Of a DNA stretch of 64,000 bases, positions 24,250 to 36,272 are shown piece after piece. The stretch is from Antedon mediterranea (taxonomy: Eukaryota; Echinodermata; Crinoidea; Comatulida; Antedonidae), in contig NC_092680.1 in assembly GCF_964355755.1 (NCBI RefSeq), positions 5,867,001-5,931,000 on the forward strand. The letters are read 5' to 3'. Every line of letters begins with the position of its first letter. Position 1 is the first letter of the stretch. The position numbers were made by a program, and so were the translations under genes. Under the pieces are notes generated by a model. The model worked only from the letters and a program-made list of their open reading frames with translations. It did not search any database and was not told the origin of the DNA.

Positions 24250-25097
24250 TTAGACATAATGTTGCACTGCTTATCGTACCTGTATATAATTATGTTACCG
24301 TACTAATCATCTAATGGTTAGCATTTAGTTAAAACCTGGTTATGATACTGTAAAATGAATGATGATATACGGATAATTCTCTATAATCTCATGGAGACAA
24401 CGCCCTACACAACATGACGCACTGGCAAGTGCACACGAACCAGTGTTCAATGGTCCGGACCTCCGTTTTTAAAGATTAACGGATGACTTAGTGTAACAAT
24501 TGTATAGGCTGTACCCGAGTTCTCTGTTTAACCCGTCGGACACATCATATTTAAACAAAAATGTTTTCGATGGCAACTTTATTTTAATAAACCATAAGGC
24601 GATAACGCAATGCTCGCGGTACGCGTATTATTAATATTAATGCACACTTTAATTCTGAATAGTTATTATTAGGTTGGCCAAAATTGTCGGTCCCGTTATA
24701 TTAATTATTTTCTGACCATTTAATGTCATGATCAAAACGTCACTTTGATTGCTTCATATGATTTTAATACGTTAATTTTCCAATTAAAACTGAACAAACG
24801 ATTTAAAATTACTATGACCAAAACATTAACATAATAGAAAACATATGGTTTTCTTGAATTAATAATAGCTATATAGACACCCACCAAGGACAATGGGTTA
24901 GATTGTATTAATTCCCAGACCTGCGGCCTCTTCAATAGATTATTAATATCGTATTATTGGATCGTTCATCTTCCTCAATCAAGAATTTCAAGTTTCATGT
25001 CACACGAAAGGCAGACACGAGGCGACGAGAGTTTTTTTGGCACATAATCTTTCCTGATAGAACATATAAAAGTTTACGATTCTAAGTAAGATCGTAA

Positions 25098-25200
25098 AGC
25101 TCTGTCTACACTATCAAACTTTATGTGACAACAAATGTGATGTGCCTATATATGGACATGATGATGTCATATCACACTTTTTGTCAAACTAGTTTGGTAG
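25098..25200. mobile_element. Truncated family-A mini-transposon
   Basis: Intact left end AGCTCTGTCTACACTATC; the right end stops at CAAACTAGTTTGGTAG and runs into AT-rich DNA with a TATAGCGC-type repeat tail. Confidence 0.8.
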
Positions 25201-25289
25201 ATAATAAATAATAAAAAATAGTCTGTTCTTATATAGCGCATAATATATATTGTTTTTGAGATAAAAGTATGAGTTAATTGAAAATGAAT

Positions 25290-25570
25290 CTTTATATTCA
25301 TAAATAATATGGTAACTACTGTAGTTGTTACGGTGACTGTTAACAGTAAGCTATTCGATAACTTTAGTTATACGTTGTCTTTAACGGTAACTAGTTATAC
25401 GGTGACTAAACGAAAATAGCTATGGTAACTATTTACACGGTAATTAGTTAACGGCATGGCTCGATGGTTAGGAGACGAGTTACAGTGATAGCTATAATTA
25501 ATAACTAGTTTCACCGTAACTAGTTAAAATTAGTTATAATAACCAGCTACGGTAACTAGTTACGATAGGC
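25290..25570. repeat. TAACTAGTTA-rich low-order repeat
   Basis: The near-palindrome GTAACTAGTTAC and variants (GGTAACTATTTAC, GGTAATTAGTTAAC, CCGTAACTAGTTA) recur about every 20-30 bp in both orientations. Function unknown. Confidence 0.6.
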
Positions 25571-26327
25571 CTATAAGTACTACAGATTATTACCAAATTA
25601 CTAACCATTTTTAGACCATAAAGTTTATTTACTTTTGTTTTGTATAAACCAGGGACTTCTCTGCTTAAATTAACTATTTTCAAACTTCTTAATTGCGTAA
25701 TCCAGCATCCGACATTGTAAAAATGTAACAAATTTCCACATTTCCATTTTAAAGTATCATCTCGGTCATGTTTTATTCGGATTGCTTCATCATATCACAA
25801 TGATCATAATATACAATAAACAATTGATTACACAATCCAGGTCTCGGGTTCAAATTTAACTATCGTAAACTATTTGAACAATAAATTATGAAATGATTTC
25901 CTTCATTTGTTTCGTTTTTAGTAGTTCATTTCATAACATTCTTATTGGCCTCGTTGAAAGTGCTGATAATACGATTAATCAAAATGCGTCTGCGCATGGA
26001 TTGTGAATTCATATTAATAATATGTAAAATCGGAAATGATTTCATTGTCAATATGTCATTTTAAAATTCCGGATATCGTAAAAAGAAACACTTAAACAAA
26101 GGAGGCAAAGTCTTATGATTGCTGTAATCAGATAAACGGGAAATAAATGTTGAGCGTTCGTATTATTATTAATATTATTACACGTTACAAAAGTAATGAT
26201 GCGTAGGCATATGGGTTTGACGCAAACGCGGTTTTAATCCTTAATCAGAGTGCCACCAAGAGGTGTTTGTTCGAGGTATTACTTTTAATAATCTAGTATT
26301 TTATTCTAGTATTATTTCGCCTCCCAT

Positions 26328-26463
26328 TAAGCGTGGTACCCACTAGAGACGCAACATAAGCACGTACACGCGACGCAAGCGGGTTGACCAATGATAAGCG
26401 ACAGTTCGAATAATCAATCGCTTGTGATTGGTCAACGTTGCGCTATAGTGGGAACCAAGCTAT
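26328..26463. mobile_element. Family-B mini-transposon (short subtype)
   Basis: AAGCGTGGTACCCACTAG and TAGTGGGAACCAAGCT ends; interior GCGACAGTTCGAATAATC matches the outer copies at 23251 and 51352, so it represents the uninterrupted form of that subtype. Confidence 0.75.
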
Positions 26464-27512
26464 AGTCTATGTACGACTGTTTAGGCCTACTGCATAACCA
26501 TTTTTTATTTTCTTTACAATAATTTCTTCACATGCAACTACCGGTACCGCCTTTCCAGCAGTAGGACATCTTTTTATGTTTCTTTCGTATATACCACTTT
26601 TCAATTATAATGGTTTATATTTTATTTCTTGCAGCGTGTGTAGGCCTAATAAGATTCGCATCATCACGTGGCGGATAGCATTGCAATAGACGCAGTTAGT
26701 TTAAAAAACTAGAAGTCGTCTAAAAATAATAATGCTTTCTTAGAATAATGCAAGTTACCATATAAGGAGGATGATGACGATGATGAAGATGTATGCACTA
26801 AACCTATACTTACGTTTATTGCTTAATGACGTACATTACCGTGGTGTCTATATGTTAATAAATCCCTTTTATATATTTTGGTGATTTTATATCCTAATGT
26901 ACTTTTAAGGAGTCGTTAACATGAACAAATGTATAATATTTTTATATTCCGTGGGTGTACACTACACCTCCGAACAATGTTATTATTATACTCATTATTT
27001 TTAAACGTTTCCTATATTCTTGATTTTACCATGAAACTGCCCACGTGTAAAAATACCAAAACATTTTGTCGGGACAGAGATTGACTTCCACCTAAGCTTT
27101 GAAACCATTTAATTCAAATAACAGAACGAACAATTTTAAAGTTGTCGGAAGAAGAGTTTAATAGTATTCGTCTCCCCGAGGCATTATGGTCAAATATTCG
27201 GCAGGGATATAAAGCTGTATTACCGGTTCGTTCATGTACTTGTATCGAATTAGTCTGGCCTCCTAGGTGCATAAGGCATGGCCTCCTGGGTGCATAAGGC
27301 AGGACAACACGGCTTATGATATCATAAGCCTCAACCCTACAATCCAAGCAAACCAACTCGAAGGTGTGGAACGACAACACGTCAATACAATTATTTCCAA
27401 CATAAATATTTGGGTACCAATATTAGCAAAAATCAATATTTTTATTATTTTTAAGATATTTATATTCTCATTTCTCGAATTCATTAATACAAACATGTAA
27501 TAGAATTAAATG

Positions 27513-27518
27513 TTTATT
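27513..27518 (-). terminator. Candidate TRPM polyadenylation signal
   Basis: AATAAA on the minus strand about 350 bp beyond the stop codon; no closer canonical signal seen. Confidence 0.35.
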
Positions 27519-27621
27519 TTTAGTTTACAAAAAAAAAATGTTATCCTAGAATATTACTTTTTAGTGGAAACTATAGACCTACTTTAACGCAGATTGTGCC
27601 GTCAACCACATCATAATTTCC

Positions 27622-27795
27622 AACCAATCGTGAATACCACAACATATTAGATAAACAGAGTTCTCACGTGTCTAATTTCAACCAATCATGATACCACAAC
27701 ATATTAGATAAACAGAGTTCTCACGTGTCTAATTTCAACCAATCATGATACCACAACAAATATTATATAAACAGAGTTCTCACGTGTCTAATTTT
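27622..27795. repeat. 57-bp tandem repeat, three units, in probable TRPM 3' flank
   Basis: Units start AACCAATC(A/G)TGA at 27622, 27680 and 27737 and contain AACAGAGTTCTCACGTGTCT. Each carries a CCAAT and a CACGTG, both of which are also transcription factor sites. It lies 70-250 bp beyond the TRPM stop, so it may be transcribed in the 3' UTR. Confidence 0.85.
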
Positions 27796-27867
27796 AACCA
27801 ATTACGGTGATGTAAAGGGGCGTGGTCAAACAAAGTGTTGACAAATCATGTGGACACGTTAGCTGCT

Positions 27868-30800
27868 TTAACACGAATGTGATTCACTGACTTGGAAAGC
27901 CTCCATCGTTACGCTAAGAACTTCTCGGACACCCTCCAACGTACGTTCTTGCTGATCTTCAACTTGTTTGAAACGTTTGTTGAACTTCTTTGCCACTTGG
28001 ATGTGTTCAGCAAATTTCATATCCATCTCATCAAGCCTACAATTATATATATATATATATATATTTTTTCAAAATAATCACCAAAAAAAAAAAAAAGAAC
28101 CGAACAACTACTGTTATTTTTTGAAAAAGAAAAAGTTCTGTTATCGAAACCTTACCTCTCTTCTAGTCTTTGAATGATCCTTTCCTGCGATGATTGGTCC
28201 CTCAACACGTTTTGTCGAAGGTAGATCTCCACGCAACTTTCCTCAAAGCTGTAGAGAACGGACTGTGTACTTTCCGTAAGATGTAATTCTAAAGTATATA
28301 AAAAGAATATTTTCGATTTTCGAGATTCGATATTTTGTCCAGGACTTCATTTCATTTATTTATTTATTTATTAGACACAATCGGTCAAGGGTTGCTACAT
28401 TAACAATGCGCCTTAGCATTATGTGTCCGCAAACCCTTGAAATTGAAACAATAAAAACGGCCCATAACATGAGTTCTGTCGTCTGCATGTGACGCCACCG
28501 CTGTATTGCAAACGTTAGACGCAAAACATCTCATTGAATTTACAAATATCTTTAATTTTATCTACATTTTTTTATTAACATTTTTACTTTGAAATAACAT
28601 TAAATTATTCAAGGTCTCGAAAAACTTTATTACTTTTGTCATTAAATATACCACAATGTGCCTACTATAAATGTGTTGTAATATATTCAATAAATATTTA
28701 GGATAAATGAGGATGCCAGCACGTACTCATTTTGTGGGTTTTAACTTCCTTTCCACACAGACGAGTCAATATCTCTTTGCCGATCTGCCAAAGGTGGCTT
28801 ATTACAATAAAGGGTGGTGGAAATAAGGGGCGCTCTCTATACTCCAAGATGATCCGGTATCGCTGGAACTTCCAGATTTCTAAAGCATTTTGTTGCACGG
28901 AGATGAAAGTGTTGCTTAAAATAAACAAAATATATAAATAATTTAATGTATATTATGTATCATATGTTTATTATGCTATGATTAGGAGCACTATTAATGT
29001 GGCCACCTTCTAAAGGCCAATTTACACAGCAAGCGGTAACGGTAAGCCGAAAACCGCGTAGCTTGTCGCATTGTCTCACGTAGAATCTGTATCTATCCTG
29101 AGCGGGAACCGCTCGTCCGCTCCGATTTGTGCGTAAATAATCATTTTTATTATCGTTACTGCTCGTTTGTGTAAAGTGGCCTTTAACCCAAAAAGTAGTC
29201 TCTTAAGGGATAGGTATCATCTTAATATAATATTGGTTAGCCATAGTTTTATTTTAAAACACATAAACATATATTGCCTGTCGTACGTTTCAACTTATTA
29301 ATATTGTCCGTTCTACTGTATGCAAACCAATGGCACTTACTTGAATATAGCAATCAGCATATTGATAAGCAGTATGTTTGCGAAAAGTAGGTAAATCGCC
29401 ATGATGAGAGGGACAAGCATTGAACCTTCTTTACATTCTTCAAGTTCACAGTTAGCTAGAAGAAATGGTAATACCAGTCAGTAACGCGTGACCTTACTAG
29501 AATTGCTTCAGCACCGCGCTGTGGCTCTTTCTAGGATAGATTGTTAGGTGTAAATCATAATATCATAAAATATTAGGAATTAAGGTAATATGGTCTGGCC
29601 TGTTGCCGCCAACAGTCATGATTTGTCATTTATTGACGCAAGGCAAACAGTACTGGAACACACGTTCTATAAGAAAAATAAACACATATACACATTTGCG
29701 AATTTGTAAACTATCAACTTACGATTTCGTTCGTCTAAAAACAGCTCGCCATAGACATGCCAGTAAGGTTGGTAGAAAACGTCTTTTATAAGCTCAAAAT
29801 CCATAACTGTCTGGTCGGGTTTCATGATCGCGTGGCTAGCTACTCCATAACTTGTAACAAACACACCCAGAATGATAGTGAATCTGACCATGTCAACCAT
29901 CTGAAATGATAACAGTAAACTAGAGTGAACAAGACTTTAACATGATGTTGAATGAATACGATAGCCCTATTGTAGCTTTGTTAAGCTTGGTTCACACGAA
30001 TGCAAATATCTTTTTTTCAAATATTTTGTTCTTTGTGAACGCACCTTATCATCGTATGCCACTGTGAAGAATAAATATACTATTTAACAGGTCAAATGAC
30101 TTACCATTCTACTGATCATTTTCACATACGGTCCCATCAATTTACTAACGCTTAGTACATCAAGCATCCGAATGTACCAGAATATGATATCTATACAGTA
30201 AAATAAACGGCCCCATTGGAAAAGAAAGTCATTGGCGAAACTCATTACGTGCAACGCCATCATTCTCAAAAAGAAACCGATAAAGAAGAATGTGATACAT
30301 ATCCCGTCCCAAATATTCCACGCGTCAGATGACCAGCTTTTTAACTTGTGTGTCCAACTTAGAGCGTCACCTTGTGTTATTACCTAAGTACACAAATAAT
30401 GGTTTGAAAAGGAATTATACTAGTGATGACAAAATAAAAATGTCTATTCTCAATTTTATCTTGAAACACGAATGGTGTGACGATATAGAGGGCGCACTAT
30501 GAATAATATTTAAGAGCGCCCTCTATATCGTCACACAGGCAAGAACATGTTTTGCTTAATGAATTATTGCGTCGATACTGTAATAACATATTGTACGTAT
30601 TTATAAGTGTAGATTTTTAGTAACATTTCAAATTTTGACCTATTCAAAGCATATTCAAACCTTATTTTTCATGTTTTAGAAGACAATATGTCTTCAGTTG
30701 TTAGTAAAAAGGTTCATCTGGATCTCTGTATAGTATTCCAGTTGTTGTGATTTTAATGTATTATTCATCCAACTACTACTCACTTGTCTTAATTCTTCAG

Positions 30801-33800
30801 TAGCCAATGAGAATACGAAAAACATAATGATCCACTCAAAAACCGATATTCCCATCCAGCCCATGTATTCATCCGGAAGATGAATTAAGATCATGTAGCT
30901 AAACAGCATAAGGAAGCCCACGTAGGACAGCTAAAATCAATTACGAGTTATTTGGTTATTCTGTTTCAGCCTCCAAATATGATAAATTGATAATATTTAA
31001 TATGAATTAATTAAACGTTTAGAAACTGAAACTTGGAAGAAAAACTATTAGGCCTAATACAGATAACTCAAAATTTTGTGACGTCACCAATATAGACCTA
31101 GGTTATCAAAATCTCTAGTAGGTATGGTTTGTAGATCTATTTAAAAAAAGGCCCGAACGACCCTTTTATAATGCAAGCTTAGAAAGGAAGTTTGGCCAAT
31201 AAAACGATAATTATAGATGCTTCTATATTGGTAAATTACAGTGAAATAGATTTTACAAATACTAAGACAAATTTCCGAAGGATTTGGAAACAAAATGGTG
31301 CATGAAATGCAATACCTCGATAGCACCGAATTCACTAGTTCAAATAGAGGGATACCATTTACTTAAAGATCTCTATGCATATCCACACACAAATACTTAC
31401 CGTATTAGACCACAACTTAACAATGGGTGCCGTGTAAAAAGCATAGTAACGTTGTCGAATCGAGAGTCGCTGTTTTACAACAACTTTTACGCAGTCTCCG
31501 TGATGCGTAACCACGTCATCATCAGATTTACTACGTGTAATACCAACATCCGGGCTATCATTTACATCCTGTAATGTAACAATTCACAGATGCTTTATAT
31601 AAAAAGCGTGCTACTTCATGGTTTTATTGAAATAAGCACGTGATTTAAAAGAAAGTATAAAACTTGAGAATTTAAGTCATGTTAAGTATATGTTTATTTA
31701 GCCTTCGTTCGTGTCTTTTAATATAAATTTACTGAAAATACTATCGTTAATCTATATTTTGGCACACATGGCGTGTTATATGCATAGGCCTACTTGAGTT
31801 GCAACTACCTTATGGGACAAAAAAAGCGAACATATCTCTGCAAAAAAGGCAACTAGAGACTTTACTTAGGCAAGTCATGGCGCTTTTCGTAGAGTCAAAT
31901 TAAGTTTGAAAGTCAGCTAGTTAGCCAACGACGATTCGAATTTTATGCTAATAAGCAAAAACAAATACCTACCTACCATATTTTTCCGCCAATAACCTAG
32001 CAATTTTTAAAGGCCTATTTTATGTAATTCTATGTAATCACCATACAAGTTTATTCTTACTGTTAGTTGCAAAGCTTCGGCTATAATATCTTCTGTTGTA
32101 GGTTCTTCTGGAATTTCATTAAATTTCTTGATTACGTCAACTTCTCGATAAGAAAGCATAGGAACGGCAGGTGGAAATATTAACCCTAACAAAACCTATA
32201 AAAACAGTGTACATGCAACAATTCAATTACTAAAATATTAAATAAACAGATAGTATCATAAAACTATATCCTAGCTAATACTGTCGGTAAGTAGGCCTAA
32301 ACAACTAAGGCTTGGTTTCCACCAGGACGCAAACGAATAGATGTAAGCCGTAACGTAGAGAATTGACCAACTGTTACTTGTGTTTGGTCAATTCGCTTGC
32401 GTTGCGTCTACGTCCTTGCAGTGGCTGTATTCAGAAGATTGTCTGCCATGTCTTGTTGCAGATTTTTGGTAAATCATTTTTGTACTAGACGATTTCAATT
32501 CAATTTGGTTTTATTTTTCCACATCTTTATTTCCAATCCAATATAACATAAATATTATCTGTCTAATGACATTAACCATTTGATTAGTATAAAGTTTGTC
32601 TACACTATCAACCTAGTTTGCAAAAAAAGTGTGATGTGCCCAAATATGGTAGTGATATGCAAAAAAAAATATGGTAGTGATATGACATCATCATGTGCAT
32701 ATATTGTTTTTTTCACATAAAGTTTGATAGTGTAAACAGAGTTTAAGACAGTTTTATTGAACAATATTTAACTAGGGTTGAAGACATGTTATTTTACTCA
32801 ATGTTATAAATGTATGTGTGTATATTGTATATATTGTATAATATTAACACAATGTAGGCAAATCATACTTGTTTATTTGAGATCATCTGTAGTTTTCCAA
32901 TCCATTGATCGGTAAGTATCGTTTGCACGCACGGGTGACCAATCAGCTTGCTGTGACACACAGCGGCAGCCAATGAAAGCACAGTTTCATTGCTCCAGTT
33001 TTTCATCTCGACCAATATGAGTTGACGTGTATAGTCACTCCCCTCTTCAAAGCACACTTGCAACAGCTCATAGGAAATCTGTTTGTAGCGACTGGTAGAA
33101 ATGAAAAAAAAAAGTATTTTATTGGTTTGTCATGATTATTGTAATATATTGATCTAATTATTTGGTATCGATCGATTTTTTATGCATCGATGTTTTATGT
33201 GTGTGGAGAAAATTCAGTAGGTTAGGGTCACTGTAAATCTATTAATAGGCTTACTTGAAATCATCCTTTCCTATATTCTTTACTTATCGCATAGAGCTAT
33301 TATAGTGAACAGTGAACTATAAAAGCCTCTATGCTTATCGTGAGCAAAATATCCTAGTAATTTACGAAACGAACGGTGTATACGCATGCGCGGATTAATA
33401 TATTGAATAAATTATCGTCTCGTTTTGTCTACTGTTCCAGACGAAAGTTCGCTATGATTGTCTCTAGACGACTTACTTTGCTTGGGCATCTAATTTCTCA
33501 TTATTTTCCATGTCAAATTGCTCTGTGGCCCTGTCCGACATTGCGGTGTACAAGGCAACAGCGATGATCGCTTTAGCCATAGCCTCAGTGCCCTGTTGCC
33601 ACATTAAATAAGTCATTCCGTGCTTCCTTGACAGTACTGACCAGACAAATAGGTCACTAAACGGGGTTTCAAACCGTGGTCCGATACAGGCATCTTCTCC
33701 ATCCTACAAAAGAATACTTAAACGGTCAACCATAATCATGTATGCGTAATACCAGACTCGATACGATACGCTGTTTATTGTCGTATGCCATGATACAGTA

Positions 33801-36238
33801 CGTTATTGTGCCCGAAGTGTGCTAAATTGCAGTCAGAAAAAGATTTATATTAGAAAACATGCCAAAATGGAAAACATGCCAAAATGGAAACTTGACTGGA
33901 TTACAGTATTTAAACATTACCTTGTTTCCACTTGAATGACGCGATTTACCCGTGTGGCATCGACAGTGGTTCAGCTTTCCTGTTGTATAAGACGATTTGA
34001 AGGCGTTGCCAATCAATTCTTCGATTAGACGACCAGCATTATGAAGACAGAATCCGCCTCTCTAATAAAAAATAAAAGAGGTGTATACTGCCACGGTCGC
34101 ATAATGATTGATAGCCGTCTTAGAATGAGATAAATCTGTGGATAAAAGTACTTTGCCCCTACGGTTGATTAAAGATCGGTTCCATCAAGAAAGTGTCATA
34201 GAAAGATTCATCAAACGTAAATAAAAAATAGTATACATTACCTCACGCAGCCTAATATTGCTGTGACTGTAAAGAAGTTTCAGTGTTGAATCAGGCAAGT
34301 TCAGCTAAAATACAATGACAATATCATCAATTAGTATTTGTATTGATATATAAAGATCTTCCTTTATTCGGCACCATTTTACACACTGACACCGAGTCTG
34401 GATTCGGCCGGTGTATGGCCTTAGAACACCCCGGGCTACGTTACGTCTTTCGATCACAAACGTACGTGTTTTACGGAATCCAGAAAGAGTCAGTGTGAAC
34501 GGTTCTTTTAGTAAACATTAAGGCTCAGACAATGTGAACATAGCTTTAACAATAAGGCAACCGAACAAGAACAGGACACTGAGCTCACCTTGCCAAGATA
34601 GGAATTTGTAATAGTCTTTTGATCTTATGTCTGGCTGCGACAAATATCAACACTACTGTACAGTGTATATAATTATATTCTCCGCTGGAAAAGGAGTCCC
34701 TTAAAGGACGTGGGACTTACCGTGTCGCAGCCACATATAAACCATTTGATCTCTGGAGCTCAGCACCCTATTGTTAGATTACCGGCCTTGCGTTAACCGT
34801 TTAGAAGATCATTTTAGTTTGTTGTTGTATTTAGTTTATCTATGTATAGAAGTATTTCAACAACTAATAATACTTACAGAGTGCTCGTAAAGTTTTACTA
34901 GAGTATTTTCTGTCAGAAACGCATGCATACTGACACCGTTTTCTAGTAGTAACTTTACAAAATCAGGCTTGCCTTCTTTAAGTGCCTGTAACATAGCATC
35001 GTTTAGACATTCTTCCTGCACACAGAACAGAAATAGAATATTTAGCGCAGTTTGCTATTAGCGTGGTGAAAAATATCAATTTGAGTTTCATTTCGGCCTA
35101 GATTTAAATAATGATAATATGTTGATACAAAAACATGAAGTACACAGTGAAAACGCAATATCGTCTCTGCATAATATAAACACAAGACCACTAATGATAC
35201 AAATAATCTTATTATAGTATCTTTTATCATCTTACTGAAATCGGTTTATTGAGTTTGAATATTTTGTCCCTTGCGATGTCCACTCTGTTCCACAGCAATG
35301 CTAATTGAAGCTGATCGTTACTAGGTAAATTATTGGCTGAAATGTTAAAAAGCACTTATTGAAGAATGAATATATATTTCATTTCATTTTTCATTTATTC
35401 CACATTTATTTAGTCATCAATTACAGTACATCATAATTACAGTACAACTGAGAACAGGGATCCTGCATAAAAAAGCTATAGCTTCGTTTTTTTGTAGGAC
35501 CCTTTTACAAGAACAAGTATATAGAACTTAAATAAACAAAGGTGTTGTTTACATTGTTTTATATATTCCTTATACTTTTTACAATACCTAATTTAGAAAG
35601 TTGTCATATTCACAACGTATAATTCGGATTTGAAGGCCAACTCAGACAGCGAAACGTCTTGACTCGTCGATCCTGCTGAGTTGAATCCCGACGAGACGAG
35701 TCGTATTTGCGGAGATAGCGTCGGGCGTAGTTTTATGTTAATTTTCTACCGACGATATGACTCGTCGGGCCTCATAATCTAGTACGACGCTGTCTGAGTT
35801 GGCCTTTAGATATTTCAAATCCGAACTAGAAAGGCACTCCGAGTGACCTTAGCTTACCTTGTACAAGCGCTTGGAGAATGGTGTTATCAAGGCCATCGGC
35901 AGACTCGTCAGAATCAACTGAAAAAACTGTTAGCTTTATAAAAAAACATACGGTTAGACAGATTTCAGACACTGGTTAATAGAAAAACACAGAAATATAT
36001 AATAATGTTAACATTATCATTTCTAAGATACAAGAACCGACCAATTAAGGCAAATTCAGTGGTGAGCGGAAAACGAAGGCCTGCTTATACTACGACGATA
36101 ACTAGAAAAAATAGTATAATTTTTAAAAATAAATATAAATATAATAAATAAACCTCTGTGATTGGCTGAAATATTGTCATCGTTTGCAGACGATACAAAT
36201 ATTTCAGCCAATCAGAGAGGTTTAATTGTGGCAGGCGC

Positions 36239-36272
<34 letters not shown>

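Larger units (their letters stand above)
19385..27867. other. Intergenic region between ARID3 and TRPM 3' ends
   Basis: Repeat-rich DNA with no supportable gene. It holds family-A and family-B elements, a poly-G tract, a diverged minisatellite, a TAACTAGTTA-rich stretch and a 57-bp tandem repeat, listed separately. Short frames here are shadows of repeats, for example the minus-strand frames at 23166-23801, which translate family-B copies. Confidence 0.7.
27868..28914 (-). other. TRPM exons for TRP helix and C-terminal coiled coil
   Basis: Residues 1055-1217. [20 protein letters not shown] is the TRP helix region and [12 protein letters not shown] follows as in other TRPMs. The last two exons encode a charged helix ([11 protein letters not shown], then [20 protein letters not shown]) that should form the tetramer coiled coil. 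Translation ends there with TAA at 27870-27868. The donor of exon 28914-28727 is GTACGT; reading through it would end after 13 further codons. Confidence 0.88.

Noticed and set aside
31284-31574. 96-codon plus-strand frame
   Set aside because: Its right part is antisense to the TRPM exon 31568-31401.
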